Shown here piece by piece: positions 1 to 7,202 of a stretch of 23,167 nucleotides of DNA. Position 1 is the stretch's first letter. Each line of letters starts with the position of its first letter. The translations under genes were made by a program, and so were the position numbers. Below the pieces are notes generated by a model, which did no database searches, was not told where the DNA came from, and saw only the letters and a program-made list of their open reading frames with translations. Source of the stretch: Onstottus_A sp049273835 (GTDB taxonomy: Bacteria; Acidobacteriota; Blastocatellia; UBA7656); NCBI GenBank assembly GCA_049273835.1, contig JBASRM010000269.1, positions 1-23,167 of the forward strand, written 5' to 3'.

Positions 1-1
1 C

Positions 2-724
2 GTCAACGAAGCTTTCGCGCGGCGTTTCCTGGACGATGACGAAGCGCTCGGAAAGCGCATCAGTTTCAGAGGCGGGCAGGGTCCGTGGTCGGAGATCATT
101 GCAGTGGTTCGCGACAGCAAGTATCGCACTCTGGGTGAAACGCCGAGACCGACCGTATATCAACCGCTCGCTCAAAACCATGAGACCGGGATGGCGCTTC
201 ACGTGCGCACCAGCGGCAAACCGGCGAGTCTCGCATCCGCGGTCCGGCGCGAAGTGCAAACTCTCGAGCCGAACCTCGCGGTTACCAATGTAGAGTCGAT
301 GGCCGATGTGATCGGCGCCTCACTCTTCGCGGCGCGAATGGGTGCGGTGCTTCTAGCAATTTTTGGATTACTGGCGTTGCTGCTTGCGGCGATCGGGTTG
401 TACGGGGTGATGTCTTATTCGGTATCGCGGAGAACGAGGGAGATCGGGATCCGAATGGCGCTTGGTGCGGGGACCAGCAACGTTCTGCGGCTGGTGTTGA
501 AAGAAGGAATGACTCTTGTTGCCGGCGGAGTTGCGACTGGTTTGATTGCCGCCGCAGCACTGACACGATTGCTGGCGAGTTTCTTGTACGGGGTCAGCCC
601 GATGGACCCGACTACATTTTTTGCGATCCCGCTGGTGCTCGCGCTCGCCGCGTTGCTTGCGAGCTATCTCCCGGCGCGCCGAGCAACAAAGGTAGATCCT
701 ATGGTGGCGTTGAGATATCAGTGA
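2..724 (+). CDS. ADOP-1, C-terminal part of an ADOP-family permease (5' end outside window)
   Basis: Partial gene, open from the left edge of the window; 240 codons remain. The visible part is the end of the second periplasmic domain followed by a complete C-terminal FtsX-type membrane module: a helix around residues 118-142 ending in GLYGVMSYSV, the cytoplasmic coupling motif RTREIGIRMALGA, two more helices, and the family ending PARRATKVDPMVALRYQ. Inner-membrane protein of the MacB/FtsX permease superfamily; substrate unknown. It carries VRDSKYRTLGE in the periplasmic part and VLKEGM and ASFLYGVSP in the membrane part, features shared with ADOP-5 rather than with its immediate neighbour ADOP-2. 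The last residue is Q where most of the other copies end in E. The gap to ADOP-2 is 70 bases and holds a seven-base repeat, so co-transcription is likely but unproven. Confidence 0.95.
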   Translation, partial: VNEAFARRFLDDDEALGKRISFRGGQGPWSEIIAVVRDSKYRTLGETPRPTVYQPLAQNHETGMALHVRTSGKPASLASAVRREVQTLEPNLAVTNVESMADVIGASLFAARMGAVLLAIFGLLALLLAAIGLYGVMSYSVSRRTREIGIRMALGAGTSNVLRLVLKEGMTLVAGGVATGLIAAAALTRLLASFLYGVSPMDPTTFFAIPLVLALAALLASYLPARRATKVDPMVALRYQ

Positions 725-731
725 TTGGCGG

Positions 732-780
732 AACCACAAACCAGAAACTAGAAACTAACAACCCGGAACCCGGAACCAAT
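732..780 (+). repeat. Seven-base repeat block between ADOP-1 and ADOP-2 (single arm)
   Basis: Seven consecutive units in exact 7-base phase, roughly AACCMGR (for example AACCACA, AACCAGA, AACTAGA, AACCCGG twice, AACCAAT). The block ends 5 bases before the GGAGG Shine-Dalgarno (786-790) of ADOP-2. The facing GGTT-rich arm seen in the other ADOP spacers is absent here; the left side of the gap is only a few bases long. See the repeats at 3211-3317, 11273-11440 and 13933-14050. Confidence 0.8.
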
Positions 781-794
781 TACCTGGAGGTTTG

Positions 795-3206
795 ATGGAC
801 ACCTTACTCCAAGACCTGCGCTACGGTTGGCGGATGTTGGTCAGGAAACCGGCCTTCTCAGCGATTGCCATCCTCACACTAGCCCTGGGCATCGGAGCAA
901 ACACCGCGATTTTCGGCGTCGTCAACGCAGTGCTGTTGCAGCCGTTGCCGTTTGCTGAGCCTGACCGGCTAGTCTGGGTTTGGGGCAACATTCGTGATGG
1001 TGGAAATCGCGCCAGCGTTTCCCCGCTCGACTATCTGGACTATCGAGCCCAGAACTCAACCTTCGAGCAATTTGCCGCGACCTTCTCGGTGCCCGCTTCG
1101 TTCAACCTCACCGGGAGCGGTGAGCCTGAACGACTTGAGGGCGCGGTGGTGAGCGGAAATTTCTTTCAAGCGCTTGGCGTCAACCCCGAGATGGGACGGA
1201 CCTTCCTGCCTGACAACGAGAAGACCGGCAGCCATCAAGTCGTGGTTCTGAGTCACGGGCTGTGGCTGCGGCGTTTTGGCGGCGACGCATCAATCATAGG
1301 CCAGTCGATTACGCTTGATGGAAATCGCTTCGAGGTGTTCGGAGTGATGCCGTCCGGGTTCAACTTTCCCCAGAGCGCCGGGCTATGGACACCCATGAAC
1401 TTCGAGATGGCAGAGGGGATGAAACAGCGGAAGGCGCATTTCTTTCGACCGATTGGCCGTCTAAAACCGGGAGTTACGCTCGCGCAGGCGCAGGCGGATA
1501 TGGACATCATCGCGCAGCGCCTGGAGTCGCAGTATCCGAATTCAAACACCGGCTGGAACCTGCGCATGGTCCCGTTACGTGACCAGCTTATCGGGAATAT
1601 CCAACCGACGTTACAGATCTTGTTTGGAGCAGTCGGGTTTGTATTGCTGATCGCATGCGCGAATGTCGCCAATTTGCTGTTGGTGCGCGCGGCCGGGCGC
1701 CAGAAGGAGATCGCGATACGGATGGCGCTTGGAGCGGCGCGCCGGCGCATTATCCGGCAGATGTTGACCGAGAGCATGCTGCTGGCGGTCGCCGGAGGCG
1801 CGCTCGGCGTCTTTTTCGCTACTTGGGGTGTTGAGTTGATCGTCTCCTTTAGCGGCAACAACATTCCACCCACTGCAACGATCGGAATTGATCGAGTGGT
1901 GCTCGCGTTCACCGTAGTCGTATCGATACTGACCGGTCTGCTGTTCGGTCTGGCGCCCGCGCTACACGCGACGCATCCGCAGCTCACGGAAACGCTCAAG
2001 GAAGGCGGCAAGGGGGGTGGCGGAAGCGCGCGTCGAAACGGCACACGAAACCTGCTCGTGATGTTTGAGACAGCCAGCGCGGTCGTCTTGCTGGTCGGAG
2101 CAGGCTTGCTGGTTCGTAGCTTCATAAGGCTGCAACAGGTGAGCCCGGGCTTTGACGCCGCAAATGTTCTGACCATGCGCATCAACCTGCCGCGCGACAA
2201 ATACAACACACCGGGAAAGGCTCAATCGTTTTGGGTTCAGTTGGAGGAGCAAATCGCCGCACTGCCGGGCGTGGAAGCCGTGGGAATGATTACTGAACTC
2301 CCGCTGAGCGGTCAGCCCAACGACACACCATTTTCTGTTGAGGGCCGCCCACGCACCCAGCCCAACCAGAGCTTCGGGGCGGATTTTCGCCGAGTCAATC
2401 AGGAATACCTGCGCGCCCTTCGAATTCCAGTAGTTCGTGGACGCGGCTTTACCGCGCACGAGGTCCGGCAAAACGTCCCGGTAGTGCTGATCAGCGAATC
2501 ACTGGCGCAGGGCGTTTTTCCAGACGAAGACCCGCTCGGGAAAGGGTTGTTCCTGGGTCTTAATGAGAGCGTGCGCTTTGAAATCATCGGCATCGTGGGT
2601 GACATCCGACACCGCGCCTTGGAATCGAGACCGGCCCCGACGATGTATCTCCCGATGCTCAACACGGGCGGGACGAATCTCACGATTCGCGTCGCCGGCG
2701 ACCCGCTGAACCTTGCTCCAACCGTGCGCCGCGAGGTGCTGGCCATCGATCGTGACCAGCCTGTAGCAGCAATCAAGCCGATGGAGCAAATACTGAGGGA
2801 AGCGGTTGCTGCGCCGCGTTATCGCACGCTGCTGCTCGGACTGTTCGCCGCCGTGGCTCTGCTGCTGGCTGCGGTTGGGATTTACGGTGTGGTCTCCTAC
2901 AGCGTTGCTCAAAGGACGCACGAGATCGGGATTCGAATGGCTCTAGGAGCGCAGAAGAGCGTGGTGTTGAGGCTGGTGCTCGGCAACGGTGTGAAGCTCA
3001 TCCTGTCTGGCGTGGCGATCGGTTTGGTTGCGTCGTTCGCGTTGACCCGTTTGATGTCGAGCCTGCTGTTCGGGGTGAGCGCAACTGATCCGCTGACTCT
3101 GATCACGGTTTCGTTGGTATTGACAGCGGTTGCGCTATTGGCCTGCTATCTTCCGGCGCGGCGGGCTACGAAGGTCGATCCGATGATCGCTCTGAGACAT
3201 GAATGA
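795..3206 (+). CDS. ADOP-2, duplicated MacB/FtsX-like permease
   Basis: 803-residue inner-membrane protein, the usual size for the ADOP family. Order: MDTLLQDLRYGWRML amphipathic start, helix 1 (about 20-48, with LTLALGIGANTAIF), first periplasmic domain (50-270), three helices (about 275-300, 325-345, 368-390), linker KEGGKGGGG, then a repeat of the same plan: helix at 418-443, periplasmic domain 445-675, helices near 677-705, 730-755 and 770-792. The coupling motifs are RQKEIAIRMALGA (after ACANVANLLL) and QRTHEIGIRMALGA. The family tail PARRATKVDPM is present. No ATP-binding domain exists in the protein or beside it; related MacB permeases need an ATPase, so a partner elsewhere is inferred. 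Start: ATG 795, 4 bases after GGAGG (786-790); a TTG directly in front (792) is in frame but too close to the Shine-Dalgarno. Substrate unknown. Confidence 0.95.
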   Translation: MDTLLQDLRYGWRMLVRKPAFSAIAILTLALGIGANTAIFGVVNAVLLQPLPFAEPDRLVWVWGNIRDGGNRASVSPLDYLDYRAQNSTFEQFAATFSVPASFNLTGSGEPERLEGAVVSGNFFQALGVNPEMGRTFLPDNEKTGSHQVVVLSHGLWLRRFGGDASIIGQSITLDGNRFEVFGVMPSGFNFPQSAGLWTPMNFEMAEGMKQRKAHFFRPIGRLKPGVTLAQAQADMDIIAQRLESQYPNSNTGWNLRMVPLRDQLIGNIQPTLQILFGAVGFVLLIACANVANLLLVRAAGRQKEIAIRMALGAARRRIIRQMLTESMLLAVAGGALGVFFATWGVELIVSFSGNNIPPTATIGIDRVVLAFTVVVSILTGLLFGLAPALHATHPQLTETLKEGGKGGGGSARRNGTRNLLVMFETASAVVLLVGAGLLVRSFIRLQQVSPGFDAANVLTMRINLPRDKYNTPGKAQSFWVQLEEQIAALPGVEAVGMITELPLSGQPNDTPFSVEGRPRTQPNQSFGADFRRVNQEYLRALRIPVVRGRGFTAHEVRQNVPVVLISESLAQGVFPDEDPLGKGLFLGLNESVRFEIIGIVGDIRHRALESRPAPTMYLPMLNTGGTNLTIRVAGDPLNLAPTVRREVLAIDRDQPVAAIKPMEQILREAVAAPRYRTLLLGLFAAVALLLAAVGIYGVVSYSVAQRTHEIGIRMALGAQKSVVLRLVLGNGVKLILSGVAIGLVASFALTRLMSSLLFGVSATDPLTLITVSLVLTAVALLACYLPARRATKVDPMIALRHE

Positions 3207-3210
3207 AGGA

Positions 3211-3317
3211 AGGGGTTCGAGTGTCGGGGGTTCTGGTTCATAGCTTCTGGTTCTCTTTTGAGGTGTCCAGTCTCGCAACCAGGCCCATAAACCAGAAACC
3301 CGGAACCCTGAACCCCT
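3211..3317 (+). repeat. Seven-base repeat spacer with facing arms between ADOP-2 and ADOP-3
   Basis: The left arm (3211-3239) is GGTT-rich with units such as GGTTCGA, GGTTCAT and GGTTCTC; the right arm (3289-3317) is AACC-rich with AACCAGA, AACCCGG, AACCCTG, AACCCCT in exact phase. Reverse-complementing the right arm and laying it on the left gives 22 identities in 29 positions, so an mRNA across this gap could fold into an imperfect long hairpin with a loop of 49 bases. The left arm starts 4 bases after the ADOP-2 stop; the right arm ends 13 bases before the GGAGG (3331-3335) of ADOP-3. No T-tract follows, so it does not look like an intrinsic terminator. Confidence 0.75.
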
Positions 3318-3339
3318 GTACCGGTCACCGGGAGGAACC

Positions 3340-5748
3340 ATGCAGACCCTCTTGCAAGACCTGAAGTATGCAGTTCGAATCCTACTCAAGAAGCGCGGCT
3401 TCGCGACGGTCGCCGTGATCACGCTTGCTCTCGGCATCGGGGCCAACACTGCGATCTTCAGCGCGGTCAACGCGGTACTGCTGCGTCCGCTGCCTTACTC
3501 CAAGCCCGAACAGATCGTCCTGTTGAGAGACCAGCAGCCTCCCGATGATGAGACCGGGGCCGACTATCCCGAGTTCGTGGATTGGAAAGAACAGAACGGC
3601 GTGTTCCAGGAAGTCGCCGCCTACTTCAATACCACATACACGATGACCGGGCGCGGTGAACCGGAGCAGTTATTCGGTTGCCGGGTTTCAAGCAACCTGT
3701 TTCCCATGCTTGGGGTGACACCGGTCCTGGGGCGGAACATTTCGGCGGAAGAAGAAAGACCGGGCAGCCAACTAGTCGCGCTGATCAGCTATGGGTTGTG
3801 GCAACGACGGTTCGCCGCCGACCCGGCTGTGGTGGGCTCGACGATGACGCTCGACTCGAGGGCCTACACGGTCGTCGGTGTCCTGCCTCAGAGCTTTCGA
3901 TCGGTGCGCCCAATCGACGCGTCGGCGGGCAGCCTGCGAGAAGTTTGGGCGCCGTTGAGACTCGACGCGTCGCGCGCGCCTCGCGGTCTTCATTTTCTCT
4001 CGGTGATTGGGCGATTGCGGGAGGGAATTGAGCTCGACCAGGCGCGACAGGAGATGCGCATTCTGGCCGAACGCTTGCAGCAGGAGCGCTCGATCAATCA
4101 CGGCATCCAGCTTCACGGTTTGAAGGACAGCATAATAAAGGACTCGCGCTCAGGGTTGCTGCTGCTTCTGGCGGCGGTCGGGTTTGTGCTTCTGATTGGC
4201 TGTGCCAATGTGGCCAATCTGCTTCTCGCTCGAGCCAGCGCTCGTCAGAAAGAAATTGCGATCCGGCTGGCGGTGGGGGCCAGCCGCAGTCGTTTGATTC
4301 GCCAACTTCTGACCGAGAGTATTCTGCTCGCGCTCATTGGCGGCGCGGTTGGGCTGCTGGTCTCGCTCTGGTTGATGAATCCTATTACAGATCTGGCGCG
4401 GTCGAAGCTGCCTCGTGTCGAGGAAATCAACACTGACTGGAGAGTTCTGGTGTTCACGTTGGCGGTGTCGTTGGGGACCGGGGTTCTGTTCGGATTGTGG
4501 CCCGCGCTGCGCGCGGTGAAAATGGGCACGTATCAGGTTTTGAAAGAGGGAGGCGGTGGCGCGGTTCATGGGCGTGATCGAGCTCGCAGTTTTCTGGTTA
4601 TCAGCGAGGTAGCGCTGTCGCTGGTGCTGTTGATTGCGGCGGGCCTGATGATAAGCAGCTTTGTGCGATTGATTAATGTTCCGAAAGGGTTCGATCCATC
4701 AAACGTGGTCACGTTCGTGTTGACCCTCTCCGGCACGCGATACGCTGAACCGGCGGCTCGCACTCGACTCTTCGAGCAGGCGCTGGAGCGAATCTCCTCG
4801 CTGTCGGGTGTCTCATCCGCCGGCGCGGTGACAGACTTGCCGCTTGCCGGCGGCGGCACCAACGGCGGGTTCAGTATTGAAGGCCAGGTCTATCCACCTG
4901 ATTCGTTGCCTGTCGCCGACAAACGCATAGCGAGCGAAGGCTACTTTGAGGCGATGCGCATTCCGCTGATCAACGGCAGGTTTTTCGCCGCGCAGGACGG
5001 CGCGGGTGCGCCACAAGTCGCCATAGTGAACGAGACATTCGTGCGTCGCTTTCTCGCCGATGAAGAACCGATCGGCAAGCGGATCGACTTCAGTTGGGAC
5101 ACGACCGGTCTACAACAGATCGTGGGCGTGGTTCAAGACATTCGCCACGAAGCATTGGGCACGCCCCCGGTCGCGGAAATCTATGTTCCGGTCCGGCAAG
5201 TGCCGGCCCACTCGATGAGCATAGCGTTGCGAACCCCGGTCGATCCGTTTGCCGTCGCCGGTGCGGTGCGCGAACAAATCTATGCTCTGGATAAGGAGCT
5301 GCCCATGGGTTCGCTGCGCACTATGGATCAACTGGTGTCGGAGTCGGTCTCACCTCAACGCTTGTCAATTCTGCTTTACGGAGGGTTTGCCGGGTTGGCG
5401 CTGGTGCTGGCAGCGCTGGGGATATACGGGGTGATTTCGTATTCGGTCACTGAGCGAAGGCATGAAATTGGAATCCGGCTGGCGCTTGGCGCGAAGCCTT
5501 CCGATGTGTTGAAGCTTGTGGTTGGTCAGGGAATGAGACTCGCGCTGATTGGCGTTGGGATGGGGCTCGCGGTCTCGTTCGCGTTGACCCGGGTACTGGC
5601 CAGCTTGCTTTTTGAGGTCGGACCGACTGACCCACTGACCTTCACGGTTGTACCGGTGTTGCTGACAGGAGTGGCTCTGGGAGCCTGTTTCATTCCAGCG
5701 CGCCGGGCCACCAGGGTCGATCCGATGGCCGCGCTGAGAGGTGAATGA
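3340..5748 (+). CDS. ADOP-3, duplicated MacB/FtsX-like permease
   Basis: 802-residue permease with the standard double plan: helix 1 (LALGIGANTAIFSAVNAVLL), periplasmic domain, three helices with GCANVANLLLARASARQKEIAIR as the first coupling region, a short KEGGGGA linker, second helix-periplasmic-three-helix unit, coupling motif ERRHEIGIRLALGAKP, and tail PARRATRVDPMAALRGE. Two departures from the other copies are visible: GCANVAN instead of ACANVAN, and GE rather than YE at the very end. Start ATG 3340 is 4 bases after GGAGG (3331-3335). The opening MQTLLQDL is nearly the same as in ADOP-7. The next gene begins 97 bases downstream, close enough for a shared transcript. Substrate and ATPase partner unknown. 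Confidence 0.95.
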   Translation: MQTLLQDLKYAVRILLKKRGFATVAVITLALGIGANTAIFSAVNAVLLRPLPYSKPEQIVLLRDQQPPDDETGADYPEFVDWKEQNGVFQEVAAYFNTTYTMTGRGEPEQLFGCRVSSNLFPMLGVTPVLGRNISAEEERPGSQLVALISYGLWQRRFAADPAVVGSTMTLDSRAYTVVGVLPQSFRSVRPIDASAGSLREVWAPLRLDASRAPRGLHFLSVIGRLREGIELDQARQEMRILAERLQQERSINHGIQLHGLKDSIIKDSRSGLLLLLAAVGFVLLIGCANVANLLLARASARQKEIAIRLAVGASRSRLIRQLLTESILLALIGGAVGLLVSLWLMNPITDLARSKLPRVEEINTDWRVLVFTLAVSLGTGVLFGLWPALRAVKMGTYQVLKEGGGGAVHGRDRARSFLVISEVALSLVLLIAAGLMISSFVRLINVPKGFDPSNVVTFVLTLSGTRYAEPAARTRLFEQALERISSLSGVSSAGAVTDLPLAGGGTNGGFSIEGQVYPPDSLPVADKRIASEGYFEAMRIPLINGRFFAAQDGAGAPQVAIVNETFVRRFLADEEPIGKRIDFSWDTTGLQQIVGVVQDIRHEALGTPPVAEIYVPVRQVPAHSMSIALRTPVDPFAVAGAVREQIYALDKELPMGSLRTMDQLVSESVSPQRLSILLYGGFAGLALVLAALGIYGVISYSVTERRHEIGIRLALGAKPSDVLKLVVGQGMRLALIGVGMGLAVSFALTRVLASLLFEVGPTDPLTFTVVPVLLTGVALGACFIPARRATRVDPMAALRGE

Positions 5749-5845
5749 GATGATTTTGGATTTTGTTGGATTCCGGCTAGCACTGGTACCGCTCGCTCGT
5801 AGGGCAAATTCAAAAACTAAAATCGAAAAGCGAAAGAGGGGAACC

Positions 5846-7072
5846 ATGCGAATACTCCTGGCTTTGCTCCTATTCGCGAACGTCGATTCGCTCGCCGCCC
5901 AATCATCAGGCTGGCCGCAATGGGGCGGACCGCAGCGCAACTTCATGGTTGAAGCGAAGGGCCTCGCTTCGACCTGGCCCGGCGAGGGACCCAAACGATT
6001 GTGGAGTCGCGAGCTCGGCGAAGGCCACTCGTCGATCATCGCCGAGGGAGGCCGGCTCTACACTATGTACAGCAAGGGGGATGAGGAGTTTGTGATTGCT
6101 ATCGACGCGACAAACGGAAAAACGATATGGGAGAAGGGAAATGGGGCGCCGACCGCCGGCCTCGCGCTGGAGAACGGCAAGGGCCCGCATGCGACCCCCG
6201 CGCTTGCCGGCAATCTGCTGTTTACGGTAGGGCTGATCGGAAAATTGCAGGCCTTTGATAAGCAATCGGGAAACGTGGTGTGGTCCCACGATCTTTATCG
6301 AGAGTATGGCGGAACTAAGATGGGGCGCGGTTACTCGTGCAGTCCGTTGGCATGGAAGAACACCGTAATTGTTACCGTGGGCGGACCCGGTCAGTCGCTG
6401 ATGGCCTTCGACCAGAAGACAGGCACGGTGGTGTGGAAGAAACAAGACTTCAGCCTATCGCCGTCTACTCCAACCATCATCAACGTCGACGGACAGGACC
6501 AGCTCGTAATCGTGCTTGCTGACCATATCGTCGGTATGAATCCGAACAGCGGCGACCTGCTTTGGAGCCATCCCCACAATTGCGACTGGGGGCTGAACAT
6601 CAGCTTGCCGGTCTGGGGCGCCGGCAACATTCTGGTCGTGTCGTCGGCCTACAGCGGCGGGAGCCGCGCGCTGCAGTTGAATCAAGCGGGCGGAAAAACA
6701 ACGGTCAAAGAGTTGTGGGCGTCTCGGCGGATGCGCGTGCACCACAGCACAATGATCCGGCTCGGCGATCTGGTGTATGGATCGAGCGGAGACTTCGGGC
6801 CCGCGCCGATGACGGCGATAGATGTGCGAACCGGCAATACGGTCTGGCAGGATCGCACCTTTCCAAAGGCAAATTTTGTTTACGCCGGCGGAAAAGTAAT
6901 TTTGCTCGATGAAGACGGAGTGCTCGCGCTGGTCACTCTTTCACCTGAAGGAATGAAGGTGATATCGAAGACAAACCTTCTGTCGCACCTGTCGTGGACT
7001 CCGCCGACTCTTTCGGGGGCCAAACTTTATATCCGAGATCGAAAGATGATTATGGCGCTGGATTTGAGTTGA
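5846..7072 (+). CDS. Exported PQQ-type beta-propeller repeat protein
   Basis: 408 residues from ATG 5846. An upstream in-frame ATG at 5741 overlaps the end of ADOP-3 and would put a polar tail in front of an obvious signal peptide, so it was not chosen; a purine-rich AGAGGGGAA lies just ahead of 5846. Residues 1-18 (MRILLALLLF to SLAA) form a signal peptide, with cleavage likely before QSSGWPQW; no lipobox cysteine is seen. The mature part opens with WPQWGGPQRN, common in secreted PQQ-like propellers, and has repeated blade signatures ending in tryptophan: GKTIW (95), GNVVW (146), GTVVW (197), GDLLW (240), KELW (291), GNTVW (334). Such proteins are relatives of the BamB and quinoprotein dehydrogenase folds. 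No dehydrogenase-specific cofactor residues were identified, so binding or scaffolding outside the cytoplasm is as likely as catalysis. It sits between permeases and just ahead of the amidohydrolase gene. Confidence 0.88.
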   Translation: MRILLALLLFANVDSLAAQSSGWPQWGGPQRNFMVEAKGLASTWPGEGPKRLWSRELGEGHSSIIAEGGRLYTMYSKGDEEFVIAIDATNGKTIWEKGNGAPTAGLALENGKGPHATPALAGNLLFTVGLIGKLQAFDKQSGNVVWSHDLYREYGGTKMGRGYSCSPLAWKNTVIVTVGGPGQSLMAFDQKTGTVVWKKQDFSLSPSTPTIINVDGQDQLVIVLADHIVGMNPNSGDLLWSHPHNCDWGLNISLPVWGAGNILVVSSAYSGGSRALQLNQAGGKTTVKELWASRRMRVHHSTMIRLGDLVYGSSGDFGPAPMTAIDVRTGNTVWQDRTFPKANFVYAGGKVILLDEDGVLALVTLSPEGMKVISKTNLLSHLSWTPPTLSGAKLYIRDRKMIMALDLS

Positions 7073-7088
7073 AGTGAGTGATGCGATG

Positions 7089-7190
7089 AGTTCAGAGTTC
7101 AAGCTTTAGCTTGCAGTTCAGAGTTCAAGCTTTAGCTTGCTCTTGCGCCGAATTAGAAATGCAGCACGCTAAAGCTTGAACTCTGAACTC
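7089..7190 (+). repeat. 26-base tandem repeat plus inverted copy before the amidohydrolase gene
   Basis: Two perfect 26-base direct copies lie back to back at 7089-7114 and 7115-7140 (each AGTTCAGAGTTC then AAGCTTTAGCTTGC). A perfect reverse complement of 23 bases follows at 7168-7190, ending 12 bases before the chosen ATG at 7203; it matches 7088-7110 exactly and 22 bases of the second copy (7115-7136). A strong hairpin could form with either direct copy; using the nearer one leaves a loop of 31 bases. There is no T-tract after the stem. GAGTTCAGAGTTC also opens the left arm of the spacer after ADOP-5 (13931 on), which suggests a genome-wide interspersed family. Confidence 0.9.
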
Positions 7191-7202
7191 ACCGTGACGT
7201 TT

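Noticed and set aside
1253..2209. Long open frame on the minus strand (318 codons) inside ADOP-2
   Set aside because: It mirrors the strong ADOP-2 frame; the translation is rich in Ser, Arg, Pro and Thr with no recognisable domain and no ribosome site. Shadow of high-GC coding sequence.
3211..3317. Rho-independent terminator between ADOP-2 and ADOP-3
   Set aside because: The possible stem is long and imperfect, the loop is 49 bases, and no T-tract follows; the right arm leads straight into a ribosome site.
5741..5845. N-terminal extension of the propeller protein overlapping ADOP-3
   Set aside because: It would bury a clean signal peptide behind 35 polar residues; the start at 5846 has a purine-rich ribosome site.
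7089..7140. CRISPR-like direct repeats
   Set aside because: Only two copies with no spacer between them, plus an inverted copy; no cas gene in the window.
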